Counted from the first letter of the stretch, positions 7,563 through 17,576 are shown. The stretch is DNA of 18,311 bases from CBDUXP01 sp965371225 [NCBI: uncultured bacterium] (GCA_965371225.1 CBDUXP010000074.1:1-18311); one strand, 5' to 3'. Program-made: numbers and translations. The notes: a model not told the origin generated them from the sequence alone.

Positions 7563-7594
7563 GCGTCCCTCCCCCCGGCCGCGGGCGGCGCGGC

Positions 7595-8263
7595 CTACTC
7601 GGCTACCAGCTTCTGCGCGTGGTGCGCGAGCTGATTGATGGCGCTGAGCGCGTTCCCCTCGGTCAGGCTGGACAGGGGATGCAGGAACAGCAGCCACACC
7701 ACGTCGCGGTTCACCGCAAAGCGCAGGTCCACCGTCGCGGCATAGTTCGCCTTGAGCATCTCCAACAGCTCCTCCGGCGGCACGTCCTCCAGCTTCCGCA
7801 CCGGGACCATGAACCGCATCCGGTCGGCCTGCGGGTCCACCAGGGAAAACACGCGCACGTTCCCCACGTAGAACACGACCTGATTGTGCTCCCGTTCGGG
7901 GGAGAGCTTTTCCCGTTCCAGCAGCGCCCACAGCCGCTCCGCGGTCATGGGCTCCGCCGGGTCCGGCGCCTCCACCGCGCCCGGCAGCACGACACCGCCC
8001 GCTTCGGTCGGCAAATCGCGGAAAATTTCCGGAGGCGGCAGCGGAGCATACGGCCTCTCTGCCTTCCCGGGGCTGATCGGCGAGTCGATGATCCTGCGGG
8101 CGGAGTCATCGTCCTCGCCGGGCCGTATCACCACGGGCTCAGCCTCAACATGGGAGTCAGCCCAGAGTGGAACCGCCCCCAGCAGGAAGACGCAACACCC
8201 CAACAGTGAGACACCCAAGATTTGTCGCCGCATTTCGGTAGTATATCCGCCTGCGGCACACAT
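7595..8263 (-). CDS. Exported protein with possible YbjN/CesT-like domain
   Basis: A 222-residue secreted or periplasmic protein. The hydrophobic run LGVSLLGCCVFLLGAVPL followed by WADS is a signal peptide with a plausible cleavage after WA. Residues about 45-100 are Pro-rich and probably disordered. The C-terminal 120 residues, from ERLWALLEREKL, resemble the alpha/beta fold of YbjN and type III secretion chaperone-like proteins: a helix, strands VVFYVGNVRVFSLV and MRFMVPVRKL, helix, strand, final helix. This resemblance is by pattern and is tentative. The start at 8263 has GAGGGG five bases before it; an inner ATG at 8233 would give a more conventional signal peptide but has no ribosome site. 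The D-aminoacylase gene follows after 32 bases, so they are probably cotranscribed. Confidence 0.7.
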   Translation of the reverse strand: MCAAGGYTTEMRRQILGVSLLGCCVFLLGAVPLWADSHVEAEPVVIRPGEDDDSARRIIDSPISPGKAERPYAPLPPPEIFRDLPTEAGGVVLPGAVEAPDPAEPMTAERLWALLEREKLSPEREHNQVVFYVGNVRVFSLVDPQADRMRFMVPVRKLEDVPPEELLEMLKANYAATVDLRFAVNRDVVWLLFLHPLSSLTEGNALSAINQLAHHAQKLVAE

Positions 8264-8296
8264 CTATGCCCCTCGACGTACGGGCGGGAGGCGGCC

Positions 8297-9139
8297 ATGG
8301 CCAACGTCGAGACCCTGATCGAACAACTCACCACCGGCGACTACTACGAGCGCAGCAGCGCCGCGCGCGGCCTGGGCGCATCGGCGGACCCGCGGGCCAA
8401 GGATGCGCTCGTGGGCGCGCTCGGGGACGAAGACGATTGGGTGCTGGAGTACGCGGCGGAATCTCTGGGGCGGCTGGGCGACCCCAGCGTCGCGCCCGCC
8501 CTGGTGCCTTTGCTCGACCACCGGCAGTACAAGGTGCGCACGGCGGCGGCGGCTGCGCTCGGCGCGCTCGGGAACGCGGACGTGCTGCCCGACTTGCAGC
8601 GGTACGCGGACGATGGGGACAGTTGGGTGCGCGAGGCCGTTCGGGAAGCGATTGGCGCGATCGAGTCTGGCGCGCCCGCCACGCCGAACTACGCGGCGCC
8701 TGCAACGACCGCGGCGCCGGCCGCACCGGCCGGGGATCCCGACGAGCTGGTCCCGGCCGCCGCGCGGGCCGTCGGCGCGCAACACAAACCCCTGGGCGAC
8801 GGCAGCCACCTGGTGCGTATGACGCTGAACAACGCGCGCCACCAGAAGGTGCGGATCGTTACGAATGAAACGTCTTCCTCCGGCCAGGGGCGCATCCGCC
8901 TGCTCACGGTCATCGGACCCGCGACGCGGAAGCACGTCACGTGGGCCATGCGCCAGAACTTGCGCATCACGCGCGGGGCCCTCGGGTTGCTGCGCCTGCG
9001 CGGGCGGGATCACCTGGCGATGACCGAGACACTCTTTACGGCCGACGCCACGGTGGAACTCCTGGCCGAAGCGATTCAACGCCTCGCCCGGCGCGGCGAC
9101 CGGCTGGAACGGAGTCTGACGGACGTGGACGCCTGGTAG
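8297..9139 (+). CDS. HEAT-repeat protein with YbjN/CesT-like C-terminal domain
   Basis: A 280-residue protein in two parts. Residues 1-123 hold about four HEAT/PBS-lyase-type repeats (SSAARGLGASADPRAKDALV, WVLEYAAESLGRLGDPSVAP, YKVRTAAAAALGALGN, SWVREAVREAIGAI), a right-handed helical scaffold used for protein contacts. A Pro/Ala-rich linker spans about 124-147. Residues 168-280 form an alpha/beta domain ending in LERSLTDVDAW, which resembles YbjN/type III chaperone-like domains in its strand-helix order. No catalytic residues are apparent. ATG 8297 has GGGAGG at 8287-8292, so the longer frame to 8222 is rejected. It is divergent from the exported gene at 33 bases and followed by the UDPGP gene at 12 bases. 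Partner and role are unknown. Confidence 0.82.
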   Translation: MANVETLIEQLTTGDYYERSSAARGLGASADPRAKDALVGALGDEDDWVLEYAAESLGRLGDPSVAPALVPLLDHRQYKVRTAAAAALGALGNADVLPDLQRYADDGDSWVREAVREAIGAIESGAPATPNYAAPATTAAPAAPAGDPDELVPAAARAVGAQHKPLGDGSHLVRMTLNNARHQKVRIVTNETSSSGQGRIRLLTVIGPATRKHVTWAMRQNLRITRGALGLLRLRGRDHLAMTETLFTADATVELLAEAIQRLARRGDRLERSLTDVDAW

Positions 9140-9151
9140 CGGCCCGGCTCA

Positions 9152-10573
9152 ATGCCCCTTCCCCTCGGACTCCCCCCCGCCGACCAGGCTATCGTCGACC
9201 GCATCGCGGCGGCGGGGCACGAGCAGTGCTTCGACTGGTGGGAGGATCTGGACGATGCGGACCGCCGCGCGTTACTGGATCAACTGGCGGCCATCGATCT
9301 GGACCTGGTGGTGCGCCTCGCCGCCTTGGCCGACACTGCCGAGGCGGACGCCCCGCATCAGCTCGCGCCGGCGAGGGTGGTCCGGCTCCCGCACACGGGC
9401 GCGGAACTCGCCGCGCACACGCGGGCCCGCATTCAAGGCGATGCCGCGCTTGCCGCGGGTGAGGTGGCGCTCCTCCTGGTCGCCGGTGGCCAGGGCACGC
9501 GCCTGGGCTGGGACGGGCCGAAGGGCACCTTCCCGATTACGCCGGTGGAAGGGAAAAGCCTCTTCCAGTGGCATGCGGAGAAGATCCAGGCCCTGCGCCG
9601 GCGCTATGGGCGGTCGGTGCCGTGGTACATCATGACCAGCGAGGCGACGGACGCCGTGACGCGCAAGTACTTCGAGGACTGCGGGTACTTCGATTTGCCG
9701 CGCGAGGATGTGGTGTTCTTTCAGCAGGGCATGCTGCCGGCGCTGGACCGGCGCGGCAAGCTCATCCTGGACGGCAGGGGACACGTCCACGAGAGCCCGA
9801 ACGGCCACGGGGGGACGCTGCTTGCGTTGCGCGACAGCGGCGCGCTCGAAGATATGCGCCGCCGCGGCATCGTCGACATCTTCTACTTTCAGGTGGACAA
9901 CGCGCTGACCGTGATGGGCGATCCGCGATTCATCGGGCATCACCGCGTCGCCCAGGCCGACATGTCCGCGAAGGTGGTCGCCAAGGCGAGTTGGGACGAG
10001 CGAGTCGGGGTGCTCGGCACCATCGATGCCCGGCTCGGCGTCATCGAGTACAGCGAATTGTCCGAAGCGCAGGCCCAGGAGACGGAGGCAGACGGGCAGC
10101 TGCGGTTCTGGGCGGGGAACGAAGCGGTGCACGTGTTCCGCGTGGACTTCGTGGAACGCATCACTGCGGGCGGTTTGCAGTTGCCCTTCCATGTGGCCGA
10201 CAAGTCGGTGCCCTGTCTGGACATCGACGGGCAGCCGCACACGCCCACCACCAAGAACGGCCGCAAGTTTGAAACGTTCATCTTTGACGCGCTCGCCCTG
10301 GCCGAGCACACGGCCATTCTCGAAGTGCGGCGAGAGGAAGACTTCGCGCCGGTCAAGAACGCCGAGGGCGAGGACTCGCCCGCCACGGCGCAGCAGATGC
10401 TCTGCAACCTGTTCGGCGAATGGTTGGAAGCGTGCGGCGTCTCCGTCCCCCTGGGGGACCACGGCCAGGTGAACGGCCGCGTCGAGATCAGCCCCCTCAC
10501 CGCCGACCGGGCCGACGACCTGCTGGACGTGCTGCCCCCCGACACCACGTTCCACGACGGGTTGAGCTTGTAG
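9152..10573 (+). CDS. UDPGP-family uridylyltransferase (UDP-GlcNAc pyrophosphorylase-like)
   Basis: A 473-residue nucleotidyltransferase of the eukaryote-type UDPGP family (UAP1/AGX-like), distinct from bacterial GlmU and GalU. It would couple UTP with a sugar 1-phosphate, probably GlcNAc-1-P or a related hexose-1-P, releasing pyrophosphate. The nucleotide loop is LLLVAGGQGTRLGWDGPKG at 107-125. FFQQGMLP (189-196), ESPNGHGG (214-221) and YFQVDNAL (245-252) are the uridine and sugar-phosphate binding motifs of the family; VIEYSEL, NGRKFETFIFDAL and FAPVKN follow in the expected order. Length matches bacterial UAP homologues. Translation probably couples to the HEAT gene 12 bases upstream, since its own ribosome site is weak. 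Exact sugar is not resolved. Confidence 0.9.
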   Translation: MPLPLGLPPADQAIVDRIAAAGHEQCFDWWEDLDDADRRALLDQLAAIDLDLVVRLAALADTAEADAPHQLAPARVVRLPHTGAELAAHTRARIQGDAALAAGEVALLLVAGGQGTRLGWDGPKGTFPITPVEGKSLFQWHAEKIQALRRRYGRSVPWYIMTSEATDAVTRKYFEDCGYFDLPREDVVFFQQGMLPALDRRGKLILDGRGHVHESPNGHGGTLLALRDSGALEDMRRRGIVDIFYFQVDNALTVMGDPRFIGHHRVAQADMSAKVVAKASWDERVGVLGTIDARLGVIEYSELSEAQAQETEADGQLRFWAGNEAVHVFRVDFVERITAGGLQLPFHVADKSVPCLDIDGQPHTPTTKNGRKFETFIFDALALAEHTAILEVRREEDFAPVKNAEGEDSPATAQQMLCNLFGEWLEACGVSVPLGDHGQVNGRVEISPLTADRADDLLDVLPPDTTFHDGLSL

Positions 10574-10575
10574 GG

Positions 10576-10623
10576 CCGAAGTTTTTATCCGCCCAGCCCG
10601 GAAGTTTTCTACCCGCCATGCCC
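10576..10623. repeat. Degenerate tandem repeat, period about 22
   Basis: CCGAAGTTTTTATCCGCCC from 10576 is followed by a diverged copy CCGGAAGTTTTCTACCCGCC from 10598. It lies in the 123-base gap between the converging UDPGP and kinase genes. It starts in a TAGGGCC context like the palindrome array at 13388, so it may be a decayed member of that repeat class. The rest of the gap to 10696 holds no clear gene or terminator. Confidence 0.45.
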
Positions 10624-10696
10624 GGGATCCTGCCTCTGTTCCTGCGAAACAACCGGGCCCCCGGACTCCGCGCCACACGCAACCGCCTACCCCGCC

Positions 10697-13273
<2,577 letters not shown>

Positions 13274-13335
13274 GAGGGGCCTAGTCTACCGGACTTGCCG
13301 TACTAATCACCGTGCCTATCCGCACTGGGGCGCGC

Positions 13336-13633
13336 GGGCCGACACATAGGTCGGTCCCTACGCGGGAGATATGGGACGATGGGTTTCGTAGGGCCGGACC
13401 TGCGTGTCCGCCCGCGGCCCGGATTCGCATCCGTGCCCTACAACGGTTTTCTCATCTGCGGGTATCGGCGTGCATCTGCGGTTCCAGTCCTGCCCGCCGT
13501 GGGCAACCACAAGGGTTGCCCCTACGAAACCCGCGACCGGCACGGATTCGCATCCGTGCCCTACATGACCTTCTTTCGTAGGGGCGCGATTTATCGCGCC
13601 CAGGCAGGCGGGCGCCATGAATGGCGCCCCTAC
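13336..13633. repeat. Array of seven palindromes with GTAGGG/CCCTAC ends
   Basis: This fills the 356-base gene-free gap between kinase and GDPD genes. Stems are: P1 13336-13357 (one G-T pair), P2 13391-13413 (one bulge), P3 13416-13437 (one mismatch), P4 13501-13521 (GGGCAACC arms), P5 13539-13560 (nine perfect bp), P6 13582-13601 (GGGCGCGAT arms, nine bp), P7 13610-13629 (GGGCGCCAT arms, nine bp). Most stems differ in sequence, yet the outer ends recur: GTAGGG at 13388 and 13578, CCCTAC at 13356, 13436, 13520, 13559 and 13628. Two blocks, 13388-13441 and 13578-13633, have the same design: GTAGGG, hairpin, hairpin, CCCTAC. P3 and P5 share 23 identical bases (13420-13442, 13543-13565). No gene is supported here. 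Confidence 0.85.
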
Positions 13634-14433
13634 GAGGTCAGCGTCTCGGCCGCGACCTGCAGCAGAGTGGACGGGAGGTCGCTCATCACGCCGTCGACCC
13701 CCATGGCCAGCAACCGGCGCATGTCCGCTTCCGCGTTCACGGTCCACACGTGCACTTCGACGCCCTTGGCCTGTGCGGCCTCGAGCAGCTCGGGCGTCAG
13801 CACGGGAAAACCCTGGAAATCCTCCGGGATCTGCAACGCCTGCGCCGGTGGGGCATAGCCGTCCAGGCCGCCGCCGTTCACGGCTTGGATGAACTCGAGC
13901 ACCTCCGACCCGCAGTAGTTGCGCGGCATCCCGTGGTCGACGCTATCCAGTTGGTCGCGCACCGCGTCCCCTTCGCAGGCGAGCAGCACGTCCTCCGTGC
14001 GGCCCATGTCCGCGACCAGATCGATCACCGCCTGGTAGAGCGGCGGGTCCGCCTGCTTCACTTCCACGTTGAACTTGACCTGCGGGAACGCTTCGAGCAT
14101 CGCTTGCAGCGTCGGGATGCGATGCCCCTTGTCCATGTGCGGCCACGTGGCGCCATCATCGTCCGTGAACCGGTAGCCCGCGTCCAGCGCCTGGAGTTGC
14201 GCCAGGGTATGCGCCTTCACCTCGCCGGTGCCGTTCGTCGTTCGCTCCAGGGTCGGGTCGTGATGGATAACCACGTGCCCGTCCGCCGTGCCGTGCACGT
14301 CCGTTTCCACATAGGTGACGCCGGCATCCACGGCGTGCTCAAATGCCGCGTGCGTGTTTTCCGGATATACGCCACTGGCACCGCGATGCGCGAACAGGCG
14401 GGGGCGGGGCGGGCCAAAGTAGGGAAACGGCAT
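13630..14433 (-). CDS. Glycerophosphodiester phosphodiesterase
   Basis: A 267-residue GDPD-family enzyme that hydrolyses deacylated phospholipid headgroup esters to sn-glycerol-3-phosphate and an alcohol, using a divalent metal in a TIM barrel. The family pattern is complete: FAHRGASGVYPENT with H16, R17 and E25; YVETDVHGTADG with E42 and D44; VIHHDPTLERTTNGTG with H57; FNVEVK; and the C-terminal VHVWTVNAEADMRRLLAMGVDGVMSDLP. No signal peptide is seen, so it is probably cytoplasmic, like UgpQ. Length is typical. Its TAG stop is formed by the CCCTAC end of palindrome P7. The start faces the cytochrome gene 49 bases away, so the two share a divergent control region. Confidence 0.93.
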   Translation of the reverse strand: MPFPYFGPPRPRLFAHRGASGVYPENTHAAFEHAVDAGVTYVETDVHGTADGHVVIHHDPTLERTTNGTGEVKAHTLAQLQALDAGYRFTDDDGATWPHMDKGHRIPTLQAMLEAFPQVKFNVEVKQADPPLYQAVIDLVADMGRTEDVLLACEGDAVRDQLDSVDHGMPRNYCGSEVLEFIQAVNGGGLDGYAPPAQALQIPEDFQGFPVLTPELLEAAQAKGVEVHVWTVNAEADMRRLLAMGVDGVMSDLPSTLLQVAAETLTS

Positions 14434-14482
14434 GGGAGTTCGCGTGGCGGGGTGCGCCGAGTGTCAGTATGCTACTGAGCGA

Positions 14483-16030
14483 ATGAAATGGCGGTCAAAC
14501 GGCCGGGCCGCGGCATTGGGCTCGCCGAGCCTGTCCCTGCTTCTGGTGGCGGGAATCCTGCTGCTGGGCCGCCTCGGGTGCGGGGGCGGGGCGCCCCCCC
14601 CTTCCGAGGTCGAAGGAAAACCGCTCGCTTCCCCTGCGCCGGAATCCGTTGACCTGCCCGCGCCCGCGCTCACGTCCGAACCGGCGCCGGCCCCCGCGTC
14701 GCAACCCGTCGCGCCGGCCGCTGATGACGTCCCGGCTTCCGCGCCGGTCCCGGTGGCCGCCGGCCCGCGCGAGTTTCGCTTCGTGGTCACCAACGAACAG
14801 ATTGGGGAGCTGGAACCGTGCGGCTGCGCCGAAGGCCAATACGGCGGGCTGCCCCGCCGCGCCAGCCTGCTGCACGCGTGGGCCACGCGCGGGGAGCGCA
14901 CGTTGCTGGCGGACAACGGCGACCTGGTGCTCGATGCCAGCTTGCACAGTCAGTTGAAGTTCGAGACGACGCTCCAAGCGCATCAGGCGATGGGGACGGT
15001 GGCGCTGACCTTCGGCGAGACGGACCTGTTGCTCGATCCGCAAACCGTGGAACTGACGGCGCTCAACTTCGACACGCCGTACGTGTCCGCCAACGTGGCA
15101 CCGTGGGCGCGGACGCACGTGGTGGTGCCCCTGGACCTGGGCGGAGTCGTGACCCGCGTGGGGATCACCGGCTTTCTCGATCCGGATCTGGTCATGGAGG
15201 CGGCGCCGGGCTGGCAGGTGCGCGCCCCCGCGGCGGCGCTGCAACCCGTGCTCGCGGAACTGCGGCGGACAAGTGACGTGGTGCTGCTCCTGGCGCATGC
15301 CACCGCGGCGCGGACCGAGGCGATCCTTGCGGCGGCGGGGCTCGCGCTGCCCGACGGCGTGGTGATCGCCCATGAGGCCGAAGATCCCATCGAGCCGGTG
15401 CCCACCATTCTCCGGGGCGTGCCCGCCCTGGCGCCCGGCACGCAGGCTAAGTACCTCGCGCGGTTCGACGTGCGCCTGACGGATGGGCGCGTGCACGTGG
15501 CGCCGCGCTACGAGGGGATCGACGAGCACATTCCCGATCTCCCGTCCATGCGCGCCCTCCTCGATGTGTATCAGGCGAATCTCGAACAGTTGAACATCGC
15601 CGACCTGACGCCCCGCCGCCCGTACGAGAGCGGCGGCGTGTACGTGGGCCCGCAGGAGTGTGCGAAGTGCCACGTGAGCGCGTCCGAAGCCTGGGCCGCC
15701 GCCAAGCACGCGCACGCCATGGACATCATCGTCGAACGCAACCACGAATTCGATCCCGACTGTCTCCGGTGCCACACCACGGGCTTCTCGTTCGTCGGCG
15801 GCTACACGTCGCGCGAGGCCACCCCGCAGTTGGCGTTCGTCAGTTGCGAGGCGTGTCACGGGCCCGGCAGCAATCACGTGGCCAAGCCCGGCCCCGGGTA
15901 CGGCACGGTGGAGACGCCCGGGTTCTGCGTGACGTGCCACGACGCGCCGAACAGTCCGCACTTCGAGTTCGCAGCGTATTGGTCCCGCATCCGGCATGAG
16001 CTGGACTGGGAGCGCCCGGCGAGCCCTTGA
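14483..16030 (+). CDS. 5'-nucleotidase-like/tetraheme cytochrome c fusion
   Basis: A 515-residue exported protein. A hydrophobic N-terminal segment (about 13-32, SLSLLLVAGILLLGRLGCGGG split around it) is a signal or lipoprotein-like anchor with an imperfect lipobox. A Pro/Ala-rich linker follows to about 95. Residues about 97-370 look like the metallophosphoesterase domain of UshA-type 5'-nucleotidases (EPCGC, GGLPRRASLL, PYVSANV, VGITGF), but the metal motifs are changed: TNEQIG for TNDxHG, GETD for GNHE. The C-terminal part has four CXXCH heme sites: CAKCH (393), CLRCH (427), CEACH (455), CVTCH (482), with the cytochrome c554-like context YVGPQECAKCH. It probably transfers electrons outside the membrane. 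The frame opens at 14432, overlapping the GDPD start, so ATG 14483 is preferred. Confidence 0.85.
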   Translation: MKWRSNGRAAALGSPSLSLLLVAGILLLGRLGCGGGAPPPSEVEGKPLASPAPESVDLPAPALTSEPAPAPASQPVAPAADDVPASAPVPVAAGPREFRFVVTNEQIGELEPCGCAEGQYGGLPRRASLLHAWATRGERTLLADNGDLVLDASLHSQLKFETTLQAHQAMGTVALTFGETDLLLDPQTVELTALNFDTPYVSANVAPWARTHVVVPLDLGGVVTRVGITGFLDPDLVMEAAPGWQVRAPAAALQPVLAELRRTSDVVLLLAHATAARTEAILAAAGLALPDGVVIAHEAEDPIEPVPTILRGVPALAPGTQAKYLARFDVRLTDGRVHVAPRYEGIDEHIPDLPSMRALLDVYQANLEQLNIADLTPRRPYESGGVYVGPQECAKCHVSASEAWAAAKHAHAMDIIVERNHEFDPDCLRCHTTGFSFVGGYTSREATPQLAFVSCEACHGPGSNHVAKPGPGYGTVETPGFCVTCHDAPNSPHFEFAAYWSRIRHELDWERPASP

Positions 16031-16054
16031 CGCCGGGCGCCGGCTTGGTATATA
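16027..16054 (+). promoter_or_regulatory. Sigma-70-type promoter overlapping the cytochrome stop codon
   Basis: TTGACG (16027-16032) is five of six to the -35 consensus; a 16-base spacer leads to TATATA (16049-16054), or 18 bases to TATATT (16051-16056). The -35 includes the TGA stop of the cytochrome gene. It would start a leader of about 213 bases before the CoA-transferase ATG at 16274. The spacer itself holds GCCGG, GCG, CCGGC (16032-16044), which could also act as a small terminator stem for the cytochrome mRNA. Confidence 0.6.
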
Positions 16055-16055
16055 T

Positions 16056-16075
16056 TTCTGGCCGGTCGGCCAGAA
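16056..16075. promoter_or_regulatory. Operator-like inverted repeat at the transcription start
   Basis: TTCTGGCC (16056-16063) and GGCCAGAA (16068-16075) form a perfect 8-bp dyad around GGTC. It covers the end of the -10 and the expected start point of the promoter at 16027-16054. That is the classic position for a repressor, such as the TetR or GntR family members that often control acyl-CoA genes (inference). No T-run follows, so it is less likely to be a terminator. Confidence 0.5.
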
Positions 16076-16273
16076 TAAATCCCGCCCAGGGCCAAAGCAC
16101 CGCTTCGGCCGGGCAGGATGCCCAGGGGACAGGGCCTGGCCACCGTTTCCTGGTCGTAAGTGTGGAGCTTACAAGAGGTTACGAGCGAGGGTGCTGTCCG
16201 GCACATGGGGGACGATCCCAGCCTTGACTCGGGATATCCACGCCCGCCAGCTAGCGTAAGGCGCCGCAGCAAC
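16076..16273 (+). other. Long structured leader of the acyl-CoA module
   Basis: About 200 bases without a supported gene. Small hairpins can be drawn: GGGCA/TGCCC at about 16113-16125, GTAAG/CTTAC at about 16157-16173, GTGC/GCAC near 16190-16205 and GGGA/TCCC near 16209-16220. None matches a riboswitch class I know. The open frame upstream of 16274 in the CoA-transferase frame has no family similarity and no ribosome site, so I treat it as untranslated. Confidence 0.3.
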
Positions 16274-17479
16274 ATGCCTGGACCACTCGACGGCATCTCC
16301 GTCCTAGACCTCACCCGCCTCCTGCCGGGCGGCTACTGCACCCTGCTGCTCGCGGACATGGGCGCGGACGTGCTGAAGATCGAAGAGCCCGTCCGCGGCG
16401 ACTACATGCGCTGGAACGAGCCGCTGTACGCCACGCAGAGCGCCTACTTCGTCGCGCTCTGCCGCAACAAGCGCTCCATGCGGCTCAACCTCAAGGCCCC
16501 GCGCGGGCTCGACATCCTCAAGGAGCTGGTGCGCGACGCCGACGTGCTGGTCGAAAGTTTTCGCCCGGGCGTGCTCGCGCGCCTCGGCCTCGCGTACGAC
16601 GACGTGGCACCGCTCAACCCGGGGCTCATCTACTGCTCGATCACCGGCTTCGGCCAGGACGGGCCGCGGCGCGATGAGGTGGGGCACGACGTGAACTACA
16701 TGGGCATCGGCGGCGCCCTCGGCTTGGGCGGCCAGCGCGGCGGAGCGCCCCAGGTGCCGGGGGTGCAGGTCGCCGACATCGCCGGGGGCGCGCTGAACGC
16801 CGTGGTCGGCATCCTCGCCGCGTTGCGCCACCGCGACCGCACGGGCGCGGGGCAGTACATCGACGTGGCCATGTTGGACGGCGTGGTGAGCTGGCTGTCC
16901 ATCCACGCGGCCAAAGCGTTTGCGACCGGCGCCGAACCGGTGCGCGGCGGTGAGCGCCTGAACGGCGGATGGCCCTGCTACCAGGTGTACGAGTGCGCGG
17001 ACGGGCGGTACGTCACCCTGGGCGCGCTGGAGCCGAAGTTCTGGCGCAACTTCTGCACCGCGGTGGAGCGGCCCGAATGGGTGGCCCGGCAGTTGGACAC
17101 GGACCCGGACGGCCTGGTGACCGAAGTGCGCGCGCTCTTCCTCACGCGACCGGCGGCGCACTGGCTCGCGCTGCTGGCGCCACACGACATCTGCTTTGGC
17201 CCCGTGCACGACATCGCCGCCGCCTGCACCGACCCCCAAGTGCAGGCGCGGGGCATGGTGTTCGAAGCGGAGTCGCCCACGGAGGGGACGGTGACGCAAC
17301 TCGGCCCCCCCATCAAGTTTTCCGGTACTCCGTGCGAGGCGTGGCGCCGGCCCCCGCCGGGCTTCGGCGAGCACACGGCCGCCGTCTTGCACGACCTCGG
17401 CTACGACGCGGCAGCGATCGCGGCGTTGGCCGAAGCGGGCGTGACCGACGCCCCGGCCGCGGCGGGGAGTCCCGCATGA
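16274..17479 (+). CDS. CoA-transferase family III protein, alpha-methylacyl-CoA racemase-like
   Basis: A 401-residue CaiB/BaiF (family III) protein. These enzymes form interlocked dimers and either move CoA between acids or racemise 2-methylacyl-CoA. The N-terminus (GPLDGISVLDLTRLLPGGYCTLLLADMGADVLKIEEP, read in two halves) is the standard CoA-binding start; NKRSMRLNLK, VLVESFRPGVLARLGL and LIYCSITGFGQDGP follow. The racemase signature is GHDVNY with H138 and VADIAGG with D168. They are 30 residues apart, the spacing of the catalytic His-Asp pair of mycobacterial MCR, which favours racemase over transferase. The ATG at 16274 gives the family N-terminus; its ribosome site is weak. It is followed by SCP-2 and acyl-CoA dehydrogenase genes, consistent with branched-chain lipid or sterol-side-chain breakdown. 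Confidence 0.88.
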   Translation: MPGPLDGISVLDLTRLLPGGYCTLLLADMGADVLKIEEPVRGDYMRWNEPLYATQSAYFVALCRNKRSMRLNLKAPRGLDILKELVRDADVLVESFRPGVLARLGLAYDDVAPLNPGLIYCSITGFGQDGPRRDEVGHDVNYMGIGGALGLGGQRGGAPQVPGVQVADIAGGALNAVVGILAALRHRDRTGAGQYIDVAMLDGVVSWLSIHAAKAFATGAEPVRGGERLNGGWPCYQVYECADGRYVTLGALEPKFWRNFCTAVERPEWVARQLDTDPDGLVTEVRALFLTRPAAHWLALLAPHDICFGPVHDIAAACTDPQVQARGMVFEAESPTEGTVTQLGPPIKFSGTPCEAWRRPPPGFGEHTAAVLHDLGYDAAAIAALAEAGVTDAPAAAGSPA

Positions 17480-17576
17480 TGCGGCGGGCGGCACGGAGAC
17501 CGGCGCGCAGCAAGGAGGCCGCCACCGGCTGAGCGACGCAACGATGTCCTGCACGGCGGAAGCGTCGTGCAAGCAC

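Noticed and set aside
7563-7931. N-terminal extension of the amidohydrolase frame to 7931
   Set aside because: It overlaps the exported protein gene, has low-complexity Gly/Arg/Ala sequence, and the GTG at 7562 has GGGAGGG before it and gives the normal family N-terminus.
8222-8296. N-terminal extension of the HEAT protein to 8222
   Set aside because: It would overlap the divergent gene start; ATG 8297 has a good ribosome site and begins the first repeat helix.
9272-10678. 468-residue open frame on the minus strand opposite the UDPGP gene
   Set aside because: No recognisable motif or ribosome site; the plus strand encodes a complete UDPGP-family enzyme with all motifs in order.
13336-13633. 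CRISPR array
   Set aside because: The recurring parts are hexamers and two copies of a 23-base palindrome with irregular spacing; there are no constant repeats with equal spacers and no cas genes.
13312-13747. Short open frames across the palindrome array on both strands
   Set aside because: They translate repeated palindromes, have no ribosome site, and cross conserved non-coding structure.
14495-15997. 500-residue open frame on the minus strand opposite the cytochrome gene
   Set aside because: It is rich in Arg, Gly and His without family motifs, and the opposite frame has four heme sites and clear domain homology. Long shadow frames are expected in GC-rich DNA.
16304-17572. 422-residue open frame on the minus strand opposite the CoA-transferase family gene
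   Set aside because: Composition is typical of an antisense shadow, and the plus-strand protein has full family identity.
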